DNA of 64,000 nt, from NCBI GenBank assembly GCA_032433595.1, contig JASWJB010000130.1, forward strand, positions 1 through 64,000, written 5' to 3'. Origin of the DNA: Conoideocrella luteorostrata (lineage: Eukaryota > Ascomycota > Sordariomycetes > Hypocreales > Clavicipitaceae). The position numbers and the translations under genes were made by a program. The notes beneath the pieces were generated by a model that was given only the letters and a program-made list of their open reading frames with translations, searched no databases and had not been told where the DNA came from. Positions 43,626-54,398 of the stretch are shown here, one piece after another; within the stretch, counting starts at the first letter, position 1, and the number at the start of each line of letters is the position of its first letter.

Positions 43626-44460
43626 ATTTCTTTGATGATGGGATTGTCGGGCGCGATCTTATTCAGTCAGGAAGAAGGTCATAGTAGGAGCGGTCGGCGG
43701 AAGGGAAACGTCGGCACTCGGGAGAGTAGAAGAGTTAGCACTCGGGAGAGCTCGGAAGAGGGGAAAGTCAGCACTCACGGAAGGGAAATGTCAGTTGATA
43801 ATTCTGATGCTGCTGATGATGATGCCGTTGCTGCTGATGATGTCGTTGCTGCTGCTGATGCCGCTCCTGCTGCTGCTGCTGCTGCTGCTGATGAGAATGT
43901 TGCTATCCACGCAAGAAATGTCGCTGCTGCTGATGATAGTGATGCCGCTGCTGCTGTCAGCACTCGAGAGAAGGGAAAAGTCAGCACTCACGAGAGGGAA
44001 GAGTCAGCAATGATGATGCTGTCGCCGCCGCCGCCGCTGATGATGATGGTGCCACTGATGATGCCGCCGCCGATGATAATGATGCCGCTGCTGCTGCTGC
44101 TGCTGCTATTGATGGTGCCGCTGCTGCTGGTGATGATGCCGCCGCTGGTGATGATGATGATGCCGCCGCTCCTTTTTCTGATGATGATGTTAATTCCGCT
44201 GCTAGTGATGATGATTCTGCTGGTGATGCCGCTTCTGCTGATGGCCACAGGCCAGAATTCCGGTCACGATCCCGGTCACGATCCTGGTCACGATCCTGGT
44301 CACGATAGTAGCGGTCGGGAAGGGCGAAAAGTCGGATGCTGCTGCTGCTGCGGACGACGATGATAATGCCACGGATGACGCCGTCGATGATAATGATGCC
44401 GCCGCTGCGGCCGCTGATGCTGTTGCTGCTGCTGATGCTGTTGCCCATGCGAGAATAGCA
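43626..44460 (+). repeat. GAT/GCT low-complexity block
   Basis: Spacer peptide GKVSTHEREESA recurs between Asp/Ala runs. Four CGGTCACGATCC-type 12-bp repeats at 44263-44306. Long frames on both strands reflect simple sequence. Confidence 0.8.
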
Positions 44461-45060
44461 GCGCCCGGGGTGCAATAAAGCATGGCTTGCTCGGTCGGGG
44501 GACCAGCGAGCGATATGGGGCTGGTACGTGACACAAGAGTAACACAAGAACGACACAGCACAACAACCAGTGCACAAGATAGGACAATTCCTAGTGCAAA
44601 AGATGTAAGATTTCGCCTTGTATACAATGCAAGAAGAGGTAACACCCTTAATGTAACGCTCGGCGCGCAAACCACCCAAAACCAGGTTGTCTCCCCGCGG
44701 CACCAGGCAACAAGTAACATGCAACACAGCACAGCCAGCAACACCACAACTAGCGCATAAGATAGAATAAAACCTAGTGCAAAAGCTACAGACAATTGAG
44801 CTACATAAGATACAAGACAAGGCAGCACTCTGAATATATCACTCGCTGCGTAAACGACCAAAAACCAAAGTCATCTCCCCATGGCACAGGCCAACAAGCA
44901 ACATGCAGCAGCCAACAATAACCAGCAACACCACGACACAACCAGCGCACCAGACAGAAGCAAATCCGGCGCAAAAAGATGCACACGAGCCCGGCGCACG
45001 AGCTGCAATAAAAAGCAGGGCATGAGACAAAACACCGGGCGTGTAATCAGCCAAAAATAA
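44461..45060 (+). repeat. A/C-rich tail repeats, three clear units
   Basis: Best place to see the roughly 190-bp tail period: CAACAAGTAACATGCAACAC (44708) recurs as CAACAAGCAACATGCAGC (44890), each after a GTCTCCCCGCGGCAC-like block. Confidence 0.8.
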
Positions 45061-45375
45061 GGCCTTACACGCCAACCACCACAACTCAACGACCAGCGCA
45101 CCAAACGACCCCAAACCTAGCGCAAACGACTCGCAACGACGCAGCCATCACGATGCAAGCGAAACCACGGCGCTCCCGGCGCGCGCGGCAACTCTGCGGC
45201 GGGAAGCGCACAAAATACCGGCGGGATGGGGTTTTTTGCTCGAGTTGTAAGCGGAAAAGGGAGGAGGTTATGAGCAGAAAAAGGACCAAACTGTGGGCCG
45301 TCTCCTGTTACTAGGATGGAGACCTTGCAGTCTTTACTCTATTAGAGAGAGTAATTACTGCAAGTGACGTAGTCC
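45061..45375 (+). repeat. GC-rich arm with terminal hairpin
   Basis: Arm with CGCGCGGCAACTCTGCGG and a hairpin half (ACTAGGATGGAGACC ... GACGTAGTCC). Truncated by an LTR fragment. Confidence 0.75.
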
Positions 45376-45406
45376 TCTTGGTGTGCTTGGCGGAAGGATT
45401 CCAACA
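45376..45406 (-). mobile_element. LTR family A end fragment
   Basis: GTGTGCTTGGCGGAAGGATT followed by CCAACA: the 5' end of family A on the minus strand, about 30 bp only. Confidence 0.7.
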
Positions 45407-45725
45407 GCTACCGGATGCCCACTGCGGTGGGGGCTTTAAAGATCTGGTAAAATTGTTAGTCAGACCTTCGGCATGAAACATAAACCAGCTACATAGAGAA
45501 ATACTCACGCCAATACTGGTACCTGCTACGAGACTTATCACAAACAAATCGATACCATTCAGACACATCCATTCAGCCGCAAATGATCTGAGTTAACCAA
45601 ACCATGAAAAGCGAGATGCTTCTGGTGAACTCTTCGGCTCATTCTGGGGCAAGGATGGCATGAACTTCGGTTTATCGTCCTTTGAAGGCGCCTTGTCCTA
45701 CAATCGCCCTCCTACTAGTCAGGAG
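45407..45725 (+). other. unidentified gene-like fragment
   Basis: A + frame (about 45606-45735) reads EKRDASGELFGSFWGKDGMN, then FGLSSFEGALSYNRPPTS, ordinary protein-like sequence with no repeats. Another fragment without known family, lodged between repeat blocks. Confidence 0.3.
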
Positions 45726-45734
45726 TTAGAAGAT

Positions 45735-45860
45735 GTGCCAATGTCACAGGATTTCCCCTCTCCCAGGTGCTGACAGCAGTAACAGCATCACCAGCAGCAG
45801 CAGCAGCGGCAGCATCATCATCACCAGCAGCATTATTATTAGCAGACTCATCTCTCACCC
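45735..45860 (-). repeat. low-complexity block, reverse orientation
   Basis: Reverse-oriented spacer (CCCCTCTCCCAGGTGCTGAC) and CAGCAGCAGC/ATCATCATC runs: the GAT/GCT block on the opposite strand. Confidence 0.75.
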
Positions 45861-46139
45861 AAGTGCTAACAACAAAGCATATGCCGAAATTATTAATCGA
45901 TACACAGATCGCAGACATGAGTTTGCAGAGTGCGGGCGTCGCGAGAGTTGCGTTGTCGTCAGGTCATCTCTATCAAAAGTAGGCAGGCGCTCCCACCCTG
46001 CCAATATGGTCAGAAAACTAGGAATGTGGATGATAGAAAAAAAAAAATTAAAAAAAATTAAAAAAAAAAAATAAATTAGTGTATTTTTCTTTTTCTTCGG
46101 ATGTGCTGGATGAATATACGATCCTTTCGTCTGCAGCGC

Positions 46140-46563
46140 GGCCATGATCCGCTACACGTGCAGGAGGACCATCATCTGCCAGAGCATGGGGAGGGAGTGT
46201 GGGTGTACAGGACCGACGACATGTCCGACATCATCATCACCAAGTGTTGCATGTGCAAGAGCATCAACGGAGACACGAACGACTACTCGTACGAGACTGC
46301 GGAGACGCTCATGGAGACTCGTGAGTACACCACAACGGAGAGGTATCTGTCTCCCAACACCACCACATTTGATGAACAAGAAGATGGACACGTACATAGC
46401 CGTGGACAAGATCTTGAAGCCCATCCTGAACCACTGCACAGCCTGGAGCCTGGGCGCGGACCTGAACCTGGCCGTCTACCCGCACTCAGACTTCCTGGCG
46501 GACACGAACCCCAACATGTCGAAGATCATGAGCGTCAATGAGGACGGGTGCACGAGTAACCAC
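46140..46563 (+). pseudogene. GC3-rich coding island, plus-strand part (unknown family)
   Basis: Two + frames, joined by one frame change near 46340, have codons ending almost always in C or G. The first reads DDMSDIIITKCCMCKSINGD and DYSYETAETLMETREYTTT; the second MNKKMDTYIAVDKILKPILN, then HCTAWSLGADLNLAVYPHSD and a stop at 46563. The codon pattern is unlike the neighbouring repeats and sharper than in the fungal genes here. No family recognised. Could be horizontally acquired, viral or amoebal in origin; none of these is shown. Confidence 0.4.
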
Positions 46564-47660
46564 TAGATGTCACCACCACCACGTATGATCGAGTATGAGT
46601 ACAGGAACACGATCTGCGGCATGTGCTCGAACAAGATCGTGCAGATGTACGGGGACAACGTCGGTCCAGGCCTCTCTCTGGCGATGTTGAGGATCTCGTC
46701 GCTGTCAAGGATCTGGTACGGGGTTGTGTCCTTGTAGTTGGCCACGTGCATGAGCATAGAGAGCTTGTTGTTTATGGCCACGTCCATGTACTCGCTGTTG
46801 CAGGAGGACCCGTCCGCGTACAGGAGTGTCACCAGACCCCTCGCCGTGCCTGTCATCTCGGTCCACCTCTCGCGCTTCTGGTTGTTCCACCACACGTCCA
46901 CACGTTGCACTTTGGCCACGGGTTCGGACCCGGGCTGGTGACTGTGTTCACGCTGATGAACGAGTTACAGATTGAGCCTATTGTAGTTCTCGATGCCCAT
47001 GTGGCCGTGCCGGGTCTCGAAGAGCTCGTCGTCTGAGCACTTGAGGATGGTCTTGTGGCTGTTCTTGAAGATCTTGCTGTTCTCGCACCCGTGCAGGCTG
47101 GTGTTCATGGACACGTGGAGGTACTGGGCCATGCGCAGAGATAACAACGTTGGTGGACGGGTCAATGTCGAATCGCATGGAGGAGGGGATAGGAGGCTCT
47201 GTTGAGTCGCATATTAGCATCTTATTCCTGTATTAAGTCCGGCAGACCATATTCTTTTTGCTTTTTCAGAGGGGAAACCACATCACATACGAAAGTGCAG
47301 AGTCCTGGAGATGTCCTCGATAGTCTGCTTGGGCTCGACCGTGACCGCGTCCTTGATCTTGTGTATGTCTCTGCCCGCGATGATGATCGGTCACCGCTTC
47401 GTGTCGAGGTTCCAGCCCAGGGTACATCTCGCTCAAGGCGTTGGTCAGATCGATCTGCGACTGGGTGAGCTCGCTGGCGTCCATGCTCATGTAGATGTAG
47501 ACATTCATGTTGCGCGTCGTGTACGGATAGTCCGTGTTCCGGGACGACACATAGATTTTCTTGTAGATGACACGATCCTGTACTAGAACATCTTCGCATC
47601 CACACTCGAGTCTGCAAACGCCATGTAGTACTGGTACACACGCCCGTCCTACATCGGAGC
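46563..47660 (-). pseudogene. GC3-rich coding island, minus-strand part (unknown family)
   Basis: Reading the minus strand from 47660: YQYYMAFADSSVDAKMF, then YKKIYVSSRNTDYPYTTRNM, VYIYMSMDASELTQSQIDLT, IIIAGRDIHKIKDAVTVEPK, QTIEDISRTLHFRM; next MLICDSTEPPIPSSMRFDID, HVSMNTSLHGCENSKIFKN; last VDVWWNNQKRERWTEMTGTA and YQILDSDEILNIARERPG. At least four frame changes separate these pieces, so nothing is translatable now. Third positions are nearly all C/G. Family unknown. The plus-strand part abuts it tail to tail. Confidence 0.4.
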
Positions 47661-48960
47661 GAGTATTCAAGGCTTCAATTCGCGGAAGATATACAGGCGC
47701 CTGATATCGCAAGTCAATCTGACGAGCTCGTTGAAACGTTCGCATGTCGGACGACGTATAGGCTGCAAGAAGCATCGGTAATGCAAGTTAGTAGACGAGC
47801 TCGCTGAAAGGTTCAAAACTCGGAACGTACAGGCGCCACAGGAGGCATTTGATCTCGCAAGTTAATCTAAAGACAATGATGGTGGTGGCCACTGGTTAGG
47901 ATTCCAGTCAAGACGGTCACGGTAGTAGCGGCCTGGAGACGGAAAAGTCAGCTGATGATAATGATGATGCTACCGCTGCTGTTGATGGTGATGCCGTTGC
48001 TGTAGATATGGATGTTGCTACCTACAGAAGAAATGTCGCTGCTGCTGCTGATGATGATGATGCCAAGTCAATTCAACGAGCTTGCTGGAAAGGCTTGAGT
48101 CTCAGAAGATGTACAGGCTACAAGGAGCTAGTTGACGGTGTAATTCTCGGAAGACGTATAGGTATCTGATATCGCAGGTCAATCTGACGAGCTCGTTCAA
48201 AGGTTCAATTCTCGGAAAACGAACACGTATCATATATCGCAAGTCAGCAAACGAGCTGAAGACGATCAAGATGTTCAAGATACGATGATGGTGGCCACAG
48301 GTCGGGACTCCGATCGGAATTCTCGTCAGGATTCTGGTCATAATAGTAGCGGTCGGGAGGGGAAAAGTCAGCCCTCGGGAGCGAGAAGAGTTAGCTAATA
48401 GATGTTGCTGCCGTTGCTACTGATGATGATGGAGCGGTCGGTAGAGGGAAAAGTTGGCACTTGAGAGAGGGGAAAAGTTAGCACTCGGCAGAGGCGAAAA
48501 GTTAGTACTCGGCGGGGGGGGGAAATTTACCTGCTGATGACGATGCCACCGCTGCTGCTACTGATGATGATGCCGCTGTCGCTGATGACGATGTGCTGCT
48601 CATGCAAGAAATGTCGCTGCTACTGCTTGCTGCTGACGATGATAGCCACAGACCAGGATTCTGGTCACGATATTTGCCCCGGGGAGAGGGAAATGTCAGC
48701 TGTTGATGGTGGTGCTGATGATGTTGCAGCTGCTGCTAAAGATGCTGCTGCTGTTGCTGCTGCTCATGTTGATGGCTACAGGCCAGGATTTCGGTCGGTA
48801 GAGTACCGGTCGGGAGGGGGAAAAGTCAACACGCGGGAGAGGGAAGAGTCAGCTGCTGATGATGATAATGATGATTTTGCTGTTGCAGTTGATGACGATG
48901 ATTCCGCTGCTGCTGTCAGCATTTGGGAGAGGGGAAAAATCAGCACTTGGGGGGGACCAG
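47661..48960 (+). repeat. alternating 78-bp units and GAT/GCT blocks
   Basis: Array 47661-47875, low complexity 47876-48065, array 48066-48285, low complexity 48286-48960. The only place where array and low-complexity modules alternate. Confidence 0.75.
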
Positions 48961-49510
48961 CGAGCGAGCAATCCGGGGCTGGTACGTAGCACAAGAGTAA
49001 CACAACAGCATAGCATAACAACTAGGACACAAGATGAGATATTTCTCGGTGCAAAAGATGCACAAGAGCCCAGCGCATGAGTTGCAATAATAATCAGGGC
49101 GCGAAATAAAACACCCGGTGCGCAAACTACGAAAAACCGGTTCAAGTAGTCAGTAATCCATCCATTAGGGGGGGCTTACAAGCTACATGCAACACAACAT
49201 AACAGAGCACAATAGCAACACGACAAGACAAAACTAAACCCAACGCAAAAGATGCACAAGAGCCTAGCAAACAAGGTGTAATACAACGCAGGGCGCAAAA
49301 TAATGCATCTAGTGCGTAATCTACGAAAAACCTGCTTGGTCGGGCCAGCGATTAGGGGCTCATAAGTAACATGCAACACAACTAGCAACAGCACAACAGC
49401 AACACAGCGAGACAAGGCCAAACCTGGTGCAAAAGATGTAAAAGAGCGTAGCGCACAGGGTTTAATAAAAATTAAGGCATGAAATAAAATACCTGGCGTG
49501 CAATTTGGCG
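48961..49510 (+). repeat. A/C-rich tail repeats
   Basis: Three units with CAAAAGATGCACAAGAGCC and CACCCGGTGCGCAAACTACG. No GC-rich arm follows; an inverted LTR-B pair does. Confidence 0.75.
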
Positions 49511-49524
49511 GTGGCAGTGGCAGT

Positions 49525-49865
49525 GGCATTTCCTCTTCCTCTTCTTCTCTCTTAGATAACCTAGATTAGATAAATTAAATTGTTTTATTACTATTTGCTT
49601 TACCTTTAGGTATTAATACCCTTATTATCTAAAGCCCTATACTTCCTAAAATAATACTATTTATAAGAGTAAATATAGAAAGCATAGGGGCTTTTCGCTT
49701 AATATTAAAAGATTCTTGCATAAAGCGGTAAGTAAAATAAAGCATTTAATTTAATTAAGTTTATCTAAGAAGAGAAGCAGAAGAAGAGGAGGAGGAATGT
49801 CCCCGAGCGCGCCGTATAAAAGAGGTACGCTAGGGTAGCCACGTGATCTTAACAAGGGATTCTAG
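49525..49865. mobile_element. inverted pair of LTR-B pieces, AT-shifted
   Basis: Left piece (+) and right piece (-) meet near 49645-49685 at CCCTATACTTCCTAAAATAA and TATAGAAAGCATAGGGG. Compared with the same structure at 63225-63560, nearly all differences are C-to-T or G-to-A (for example CTCGTTACCCGAAG to CTTATTATCTAAAG). Preceded by GGCAGTGGCAGTGGCATTT in both places. Confidence 0.75.
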
Positions 49866-49910
49866 CAGAATCAGTGACAGGCTCAGTTAAGGTTGTGGCT
49901 AAACTAGTCC

Positions 49911-49959
49911 CTAGAGTGTCGCGCCACTTGCCGCAGTAAATGTCTTCAAAACTAACTCT
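49911..49959 (-). pseudogene. relic of a third repeat of the secreted protein
   Basis: Directly after the stop of the gene upstream, the same frame continues to DIYCGKWRDTL, matching GGIYCGKGGPDT of repeat 1. The third repeat was cut by a stop where repeat 1 has CAA. Confidence 0.65.
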
Positions 49960-50595
49960 CTAGATGCAAGAGGGCCCTTTAGCGTTGGCCTCAACAGCAG
50001 CCGGCTTGGATTTGTTAGCCTTTGCAGCCGGCTCAGGTTTATGCGCATTAAAGCAGTCCTCAGCACTCTTGAATCGAGGCTCAACCTGCAGACCCTGCAG
50101 ATAGTCTCGCATGGCTTGCTGATCATCAAAGCCCAAGCAGTATTTCTTAGTGCCACAGCTCTCATCCGTATGCTCGAAAAAATTATCGCTCGCACTGCCG
50201 CAGTATCTGCCTCCATCACTGGCTTTTAGGATATAAGGAAGCTTTTTGGCGTTGGCCTCAACAGCAGCCGGCTTAGGTTCATGGGCATTAAAGCAGTCCT
50301 CAGCACTCTTGAATGAAGGCTCAGCCTGTAGATAGTCTCGCATGGCTCGCTGATCATCAAAGTCCGAGCAGAATTTTTTAGTGCCACAATTCTTATCCGT
50401 ATGCTCGAACCAAGTATCGGGCCCCCCCTTGCCGCAGTATATGCCTCCATTGCTGGCTTTTTGGATATAAGGGAGCTTTTTGGCGTTGGCCTCAACAGCA
50501 GCCGGCTTGGATTTGTTGGCCTTAGAGGCAGTCAGCTCGGGGTGCGGCATAGCGCAAACTAAAGCAATAGCGCTGCCTAAAATCGCGAACTTCAT
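49960..50595 (-). CDS. small secreted Cys-repeat protein (effector-like)
   Basis: 211 residues. Start chosen at AAAATGAAGTTC (50595), giving the signal peptide MKFAILGSAIALVCAM; an ATG 12 codons upstream would spoil it. Two tandem repeats of about 75-80 residues follow, each with AKKLPYI, IYCG or RYCG, FEHTD, CGTKKFC or CGTKKYC, FDDQ, AMRDYLQ and FKSAEDCFNAH: four Cys per repeat, suiting two disulphides. Pro/Ala/Lys linkers (KPAAVEANAKK) contain dibasic KK that a Kex2-type protease could cut, releasing single domains. A third linker begins but stops after KGPSCI. Function unknown; size, secretion and Cys repeats resemble fungal effectors. Divergent from a secreted protease gene. Confidence 0.8.
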   Translation of the reverse strand: MKFAILGSAIALVCAMPHPELTASKANKSKPAAVEANAKKLPYIQKASNGGIYCGKGGPDTWFEHTDKNCGTKKFCSDFDDQRAMRDYLQAEPSFKSAEDCFNAHEPKPAAVEANAKKLPYILKASDGGRYCGSASDNFFEHTDESCGTKKYCLGFDDQQAMRDYLQGLQVEPRFKSAEDCFNAHKPEPAAKANKSKPAAVEANAKGPSCI

Positions 50596-51556
50596 TTTCA
50601 AATAGTGTAGAGTGGTAGAGTAAAAAAACAAAAAAAGGGGGTAAAGATAGAGGGGAGTAGAGGGAGGTATTAACGTTGATTGACTGGTCGAGTGAGTATG
50701 AATTATCTGGACAGGACTTCAAGGACGTAAAGTAAAAGCTTAGTTATTTATATAGAAATATCGATGCCGCTGTTATATCTTATGGTAGTATAATTGCAAT
50801 ATCTAGTCCTCTGTACATGACTCAGTTGACTAAGCTTTTATTAAAGTAATTTCCAAGTCAAGCTCATATTTTGGGTATTGTACCCAACGTGATATTCGCA
50901 ACTTACAATCGCCCACGTGGTAACGGGAAATTTACTGCGGGTCGATTGGCCTCAACGACTCGGCGATGCCAAGTGAAAAATTCTTCGAGGTACATGCGCA
51001 TTTGGCCCAAGAGTAACCAACACTGTTCCCACAGACCCAAATTTAGCATTGAATGGGTGGGGGGAATATTGTAGCCCCCCCCACCGAACGGGATTACCGA
51101 CCGGAATGTTTACGATTCAGAGTTCATTGCCGGATTCTGGTACGTGCTGGAATTTACAAAATTGTAAGAGTTTTCAATTTCTAACTTAATATTGGCACTC
51201 AAACGGCCCTGACTAGCGGGACAATTATGCGCACTGGAAGGTGAAGATATTTTTCTTATTAAGCAAGATAGTGTACTTGACATAAACAGCACTACTTTGC
51301 AAGCATCATTCCACTTATTCAAATGCATGAATAAGTATTCGGACAACGGTTTCGTATCTATAGATTGCTTATGCGTCGATATGTGTAATTAACCCGGAGT
51401 ATAAGATTCAGCAGCAGTTTGCTCTTCAATGCTACGGAACTTTCATGTAATAACCAAAACGCTGTTTACTGCTTGTGTTCCATATAGACCATCCTCGATT
51501 TACATTACGCTCAACGCAGCACGACAAGACAGTCTAATCCTCTTGTCCTCATTGCC
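50596..51556. promoter_or_regulatory. divergent promoter region, secreted protein and subtilase
   Basis: 961 bp with no gene. A TATTTATATAG (50750) upstream of the minus-strand gene is TATA-like. C runs at 51065-51083 may be simple sequence. Confidence 0.35.
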
Positions 51557-53929
51557 ATGGTTTGTCTAGCCTTGTCGACCCTCGCATTGCTGCTCGCCAC
51601 AACTGCCGTTGCCACAGCATCTGGCTCAGTGGCGAACAACAATAGCACGGAAGCCAATCATGATTCCAATTACCAAGCGTACATCTTTGAGTGCGAGAGT
51701 GATCGGTATACTGAGCTCCTAGCCAATGTCGTAGAGGGGAAAGGGTGCCAAGTGCGCCATAAGTTCGACTCAAAGGTCTTCCGTGGCCTCTCGATGCAGC
51801 TGGGAAATAGTACCACATCCGACAACACAGTAGCCGAGATAAAAGCCATGAAGGGCATCAGGGGCATGTGGCCTTTGAAGATTTTAAAACATCATACTAT
51901 CCAAGACAAGGTAGAGAATCAGCCGGTCCACAAGCCAAAGGAAGAAGGATGGCGTGGTCTTGATCAACGTGCTGCCGATACGGCATATCAATCCCGTTGG
52001 ACTCATTTGATGACGAATGTGGATAAGCTGCACAATAAGGGATTCACAGGTAATGGCATCAAGATTGCAGTGGTTGACTCAGGTGTAAGCTCTCGTCCCC
52101 CGTCTCCGTAGGACCATCTCGTGTGCGTGAGCCTGACATTGATTCAAAGCCAACAACAATAGGTCAACTACACACACCCAGCCCTAGGTGGTTGCTTCGG
52201 CAAAGGCTGCCGCGTTGCGTTTGGAGACAATTTCTCTAGCGACGGCAAAAAAGGCGATCCAATGGACTGCTATGACCATGGTACTGAGGTGGCTGGCATC
52301 TTGGGAGGACACTCGGCGAATGACAGCTTTATTGGTGCGGCGCCCAACGCCACGCTTATGGCTTACCGCGTTCTTGACTGTAATGGCGACGGAACAGAGG
52401 ATAGCTTGATCGCAGGCTGGCTAAGGGCCGAGAAGGACGGAGCGCAAATCATTATTACTTCCTCGGGATTCCAAGGCGAGAATTGGGCACAGCGACCACT
52501 CGCCATGATCGCCTCCCGCATCTCCGCCGGCGGTGTTCCTTGCATTGGTAGCCTCGGCAACTCACAGGAAAAGGGTCTCTTTTATGCCATGAGCCCTGGT
52601 AGCGGCGATGGTGTGATTGCAGTCAACTCGTTCTCGAGCAGCTACGAAATATCAGAACTATCAGCACACGGGCCTACCTGGGACCTTGGCATTAAGCCTA
52701 ATGTTGTCGTGCCAGGTCAAGGAGTTCCTGTGACGACGAAGCGTGGCGGCTACGGCTTCGATTCAGGTACATCGTTTGCTGGGCCGCTTGTTGCAGGAAT
52801 TGTTGCTCTTGTCGCCGAGGCACGGGGTACTTTTGATCCTGTACGCATCAACAGCCTCCTTATGTCGACGGCTAAGCCACAGCGAGACGGCGTAGGGCTA
52901 TTGACGGTAGCTCAATAAGGAGGCGGACTCGTTGACGCCTGGAGGGCTGCCGATGCTACCACTCTTGTGGAGCCTGCTAGCCTAGCATTCAACGATACGG
53001 ACCACCGAGCTGCCTCTATCAGCCTTAAGATTACGAATCAGGCCAAATACGACATGACCTATCAGCTCTCCAACTTGACGGCCGCCACGTTGTATACGTT
53101 GGATGGCAGCGCCATCACTCCTAGTGAAAAAGAGGTCAGGAGCACTATCGAGGGCGAGCCCAATCAATCCGGAGCTGTTATCAAACTCAGCCGGAACTCC
53201 TTCACTCTGGGCCCCGGCCAATCAGCCACCGTGGATGTCTCGGCCGTGGAGCCCTCGGGACTTGATTCTGCGCGCCTGCCCTTGTGGTCCGGTTGGGTCG
53301 TTATTAGCGGTTCGGACGGCAGCAACCTGACCGTACCCTACCTCGGCTTGAGTGGTTCACTCCGATCCGCCGCTGTCATGGGCCATGATGCCCTTAGCGT
53401 CCGCAGTTTCAGTTATAAGAATTTCAAGACCATCCAGAAGAACTCAACCTTTATCTTCTTGGATCCAGTATCAGGACAAAAGCCTGGCCGTCCAGCCAGT
53501 ATGGAAATGTTTACTGACGACGAGGATATTTATCACGGAAACGTCTTCCTAACTCTTAGACTAGCTCTAGCTTCGCCCCAGGTGCGCATGGATATTGACA
53601 TATGTCCACCCGAAAATACAACAACACAGAAAGTGTCGCCTGATGTGTCCATGAACTGCGTGCCAGGTTCTATTGTCATAGACTCTTACGGCATCAGGTC
53701 GATCGGCCAGATTGCCGGATTTCCCCAGTACTATGTTTCTCGAAACAAACCGATTCGAGGCGAATGGGACGGTAGTTTCTCCAAGGGTAGATACGTTCCT
53801 CTCGGGAGGTATAAGATTGTGGCACGTGCTCTCGCAATCTTTGGCGATGCCAATAATGTATCCCACTGGCAAACTATCGAGTCCCCCATTCTATCTGCTT
53901 CCTACTTGCACAACTATATTGATGCGTAA
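51557..53929 (+). pseudogene. secreted subtilisin-like protease (S8), one internal stop
   Basis: Exons 51557-52084 and 52163-53929 (78-bp intron) form a 764-codon frame. Signal peptide (LALSTLALLLATTAVATA) and an inhibitor-like propeptide precede the catalytic domain: Asp in IAVVDSGVNYTHPALGG, His in DCYDHGTEVAGILGG, oxyanion Asn in GSLGNSQ, Ser in FDSGTSFAGPLVAGI. A C-terminal Fn3-like region follows (residues about 470-760), as in bacterial-type (Pr1C/C5a-like) fungal subtilases. A TAA (52916-52918) stands where Gln is expected in TVAQQGGGLVDAW. Translation would end just after the catalytic domain, so a truncated active enzyme is conceivable; I call it a recent pseudogene. Its final stop lies in a repeated element. 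Confidence 0.85.
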
Positions 53930-54140
53930 TGAGCACTATGAGCAATTTTGGGCCGTTGGAAGATTGATAGGAATAGGAGGGTTACAATTCTGACTAAATT
54001 GAATGATATTGATCATCATGTTCAACTTCTTGAAGAGCCCGAAAGCCACCTATTTATTTATGTTACTTTATAGGCCTCATATCCTCGTATTGCCCCGCAC
54101 CCTCGTATTTTCAGCTTGACCAAATTTCTCCGAATCTAAA
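53919..54140 (+). mobile_element. second copy of the short element of 27453-27738
   Basis: Shares TGATGCG, GAGCAATTTTGGGC, TTGATAGGAATAG, AATTCTGACTAAATTGAAT and a TATTTATTTATG tract. Its first bases (GATGCGTAATGAGC) supply the last codons and stop of the subtilase frame. 3' boundary uncertain. Confidence 0.65.
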
Positions 54141-54189
54141 CTCCAATTGACTAATTTGATCCGATAGATGTGACCGTGCGATAGGTTCT

Positions 54190-54398
54190 TGTTGGAATCC
54201 TGCTGCCAAGCACATCAAGGAGCATGGAGCGAGTCACATGGTCACCTTTCGGCCACGATATTTACACGGCGATATCGAGCCTCCCACTTTGACTTGTTTT
54301 CTTCTTCTTAGATAGACAGACAGACTTAATGAGTATATTGCATTTTGAAGCATTTGACCTAGATCACTTGCACAGCCCCCCCCCCTGTGCATCCCACA
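54190..54398 (+). mobile_element. solo LTR, family A
   Basis: TGTTGGAATCCTGCTGCC to GTGCATCCCACA, 209 bp, with the GGTCACCTTTCGGCC block. Flanks GTTCT and CTTTC do not match, so the duplication is lost or the locus was rearranged. Confidence 0.85.

Noticed and set aside
43443..44363. 306-codon + frame as an intact repeat protein
   Set aside because: It changes from the helix register to Met/Leu/Pro runs midway and has no conserved counterpart in the other copies; accidental opening through low complexity.
43981..44820. 279-codon minus frame
   Set aside because: Shadow of the low-complexity block and tail repeats.
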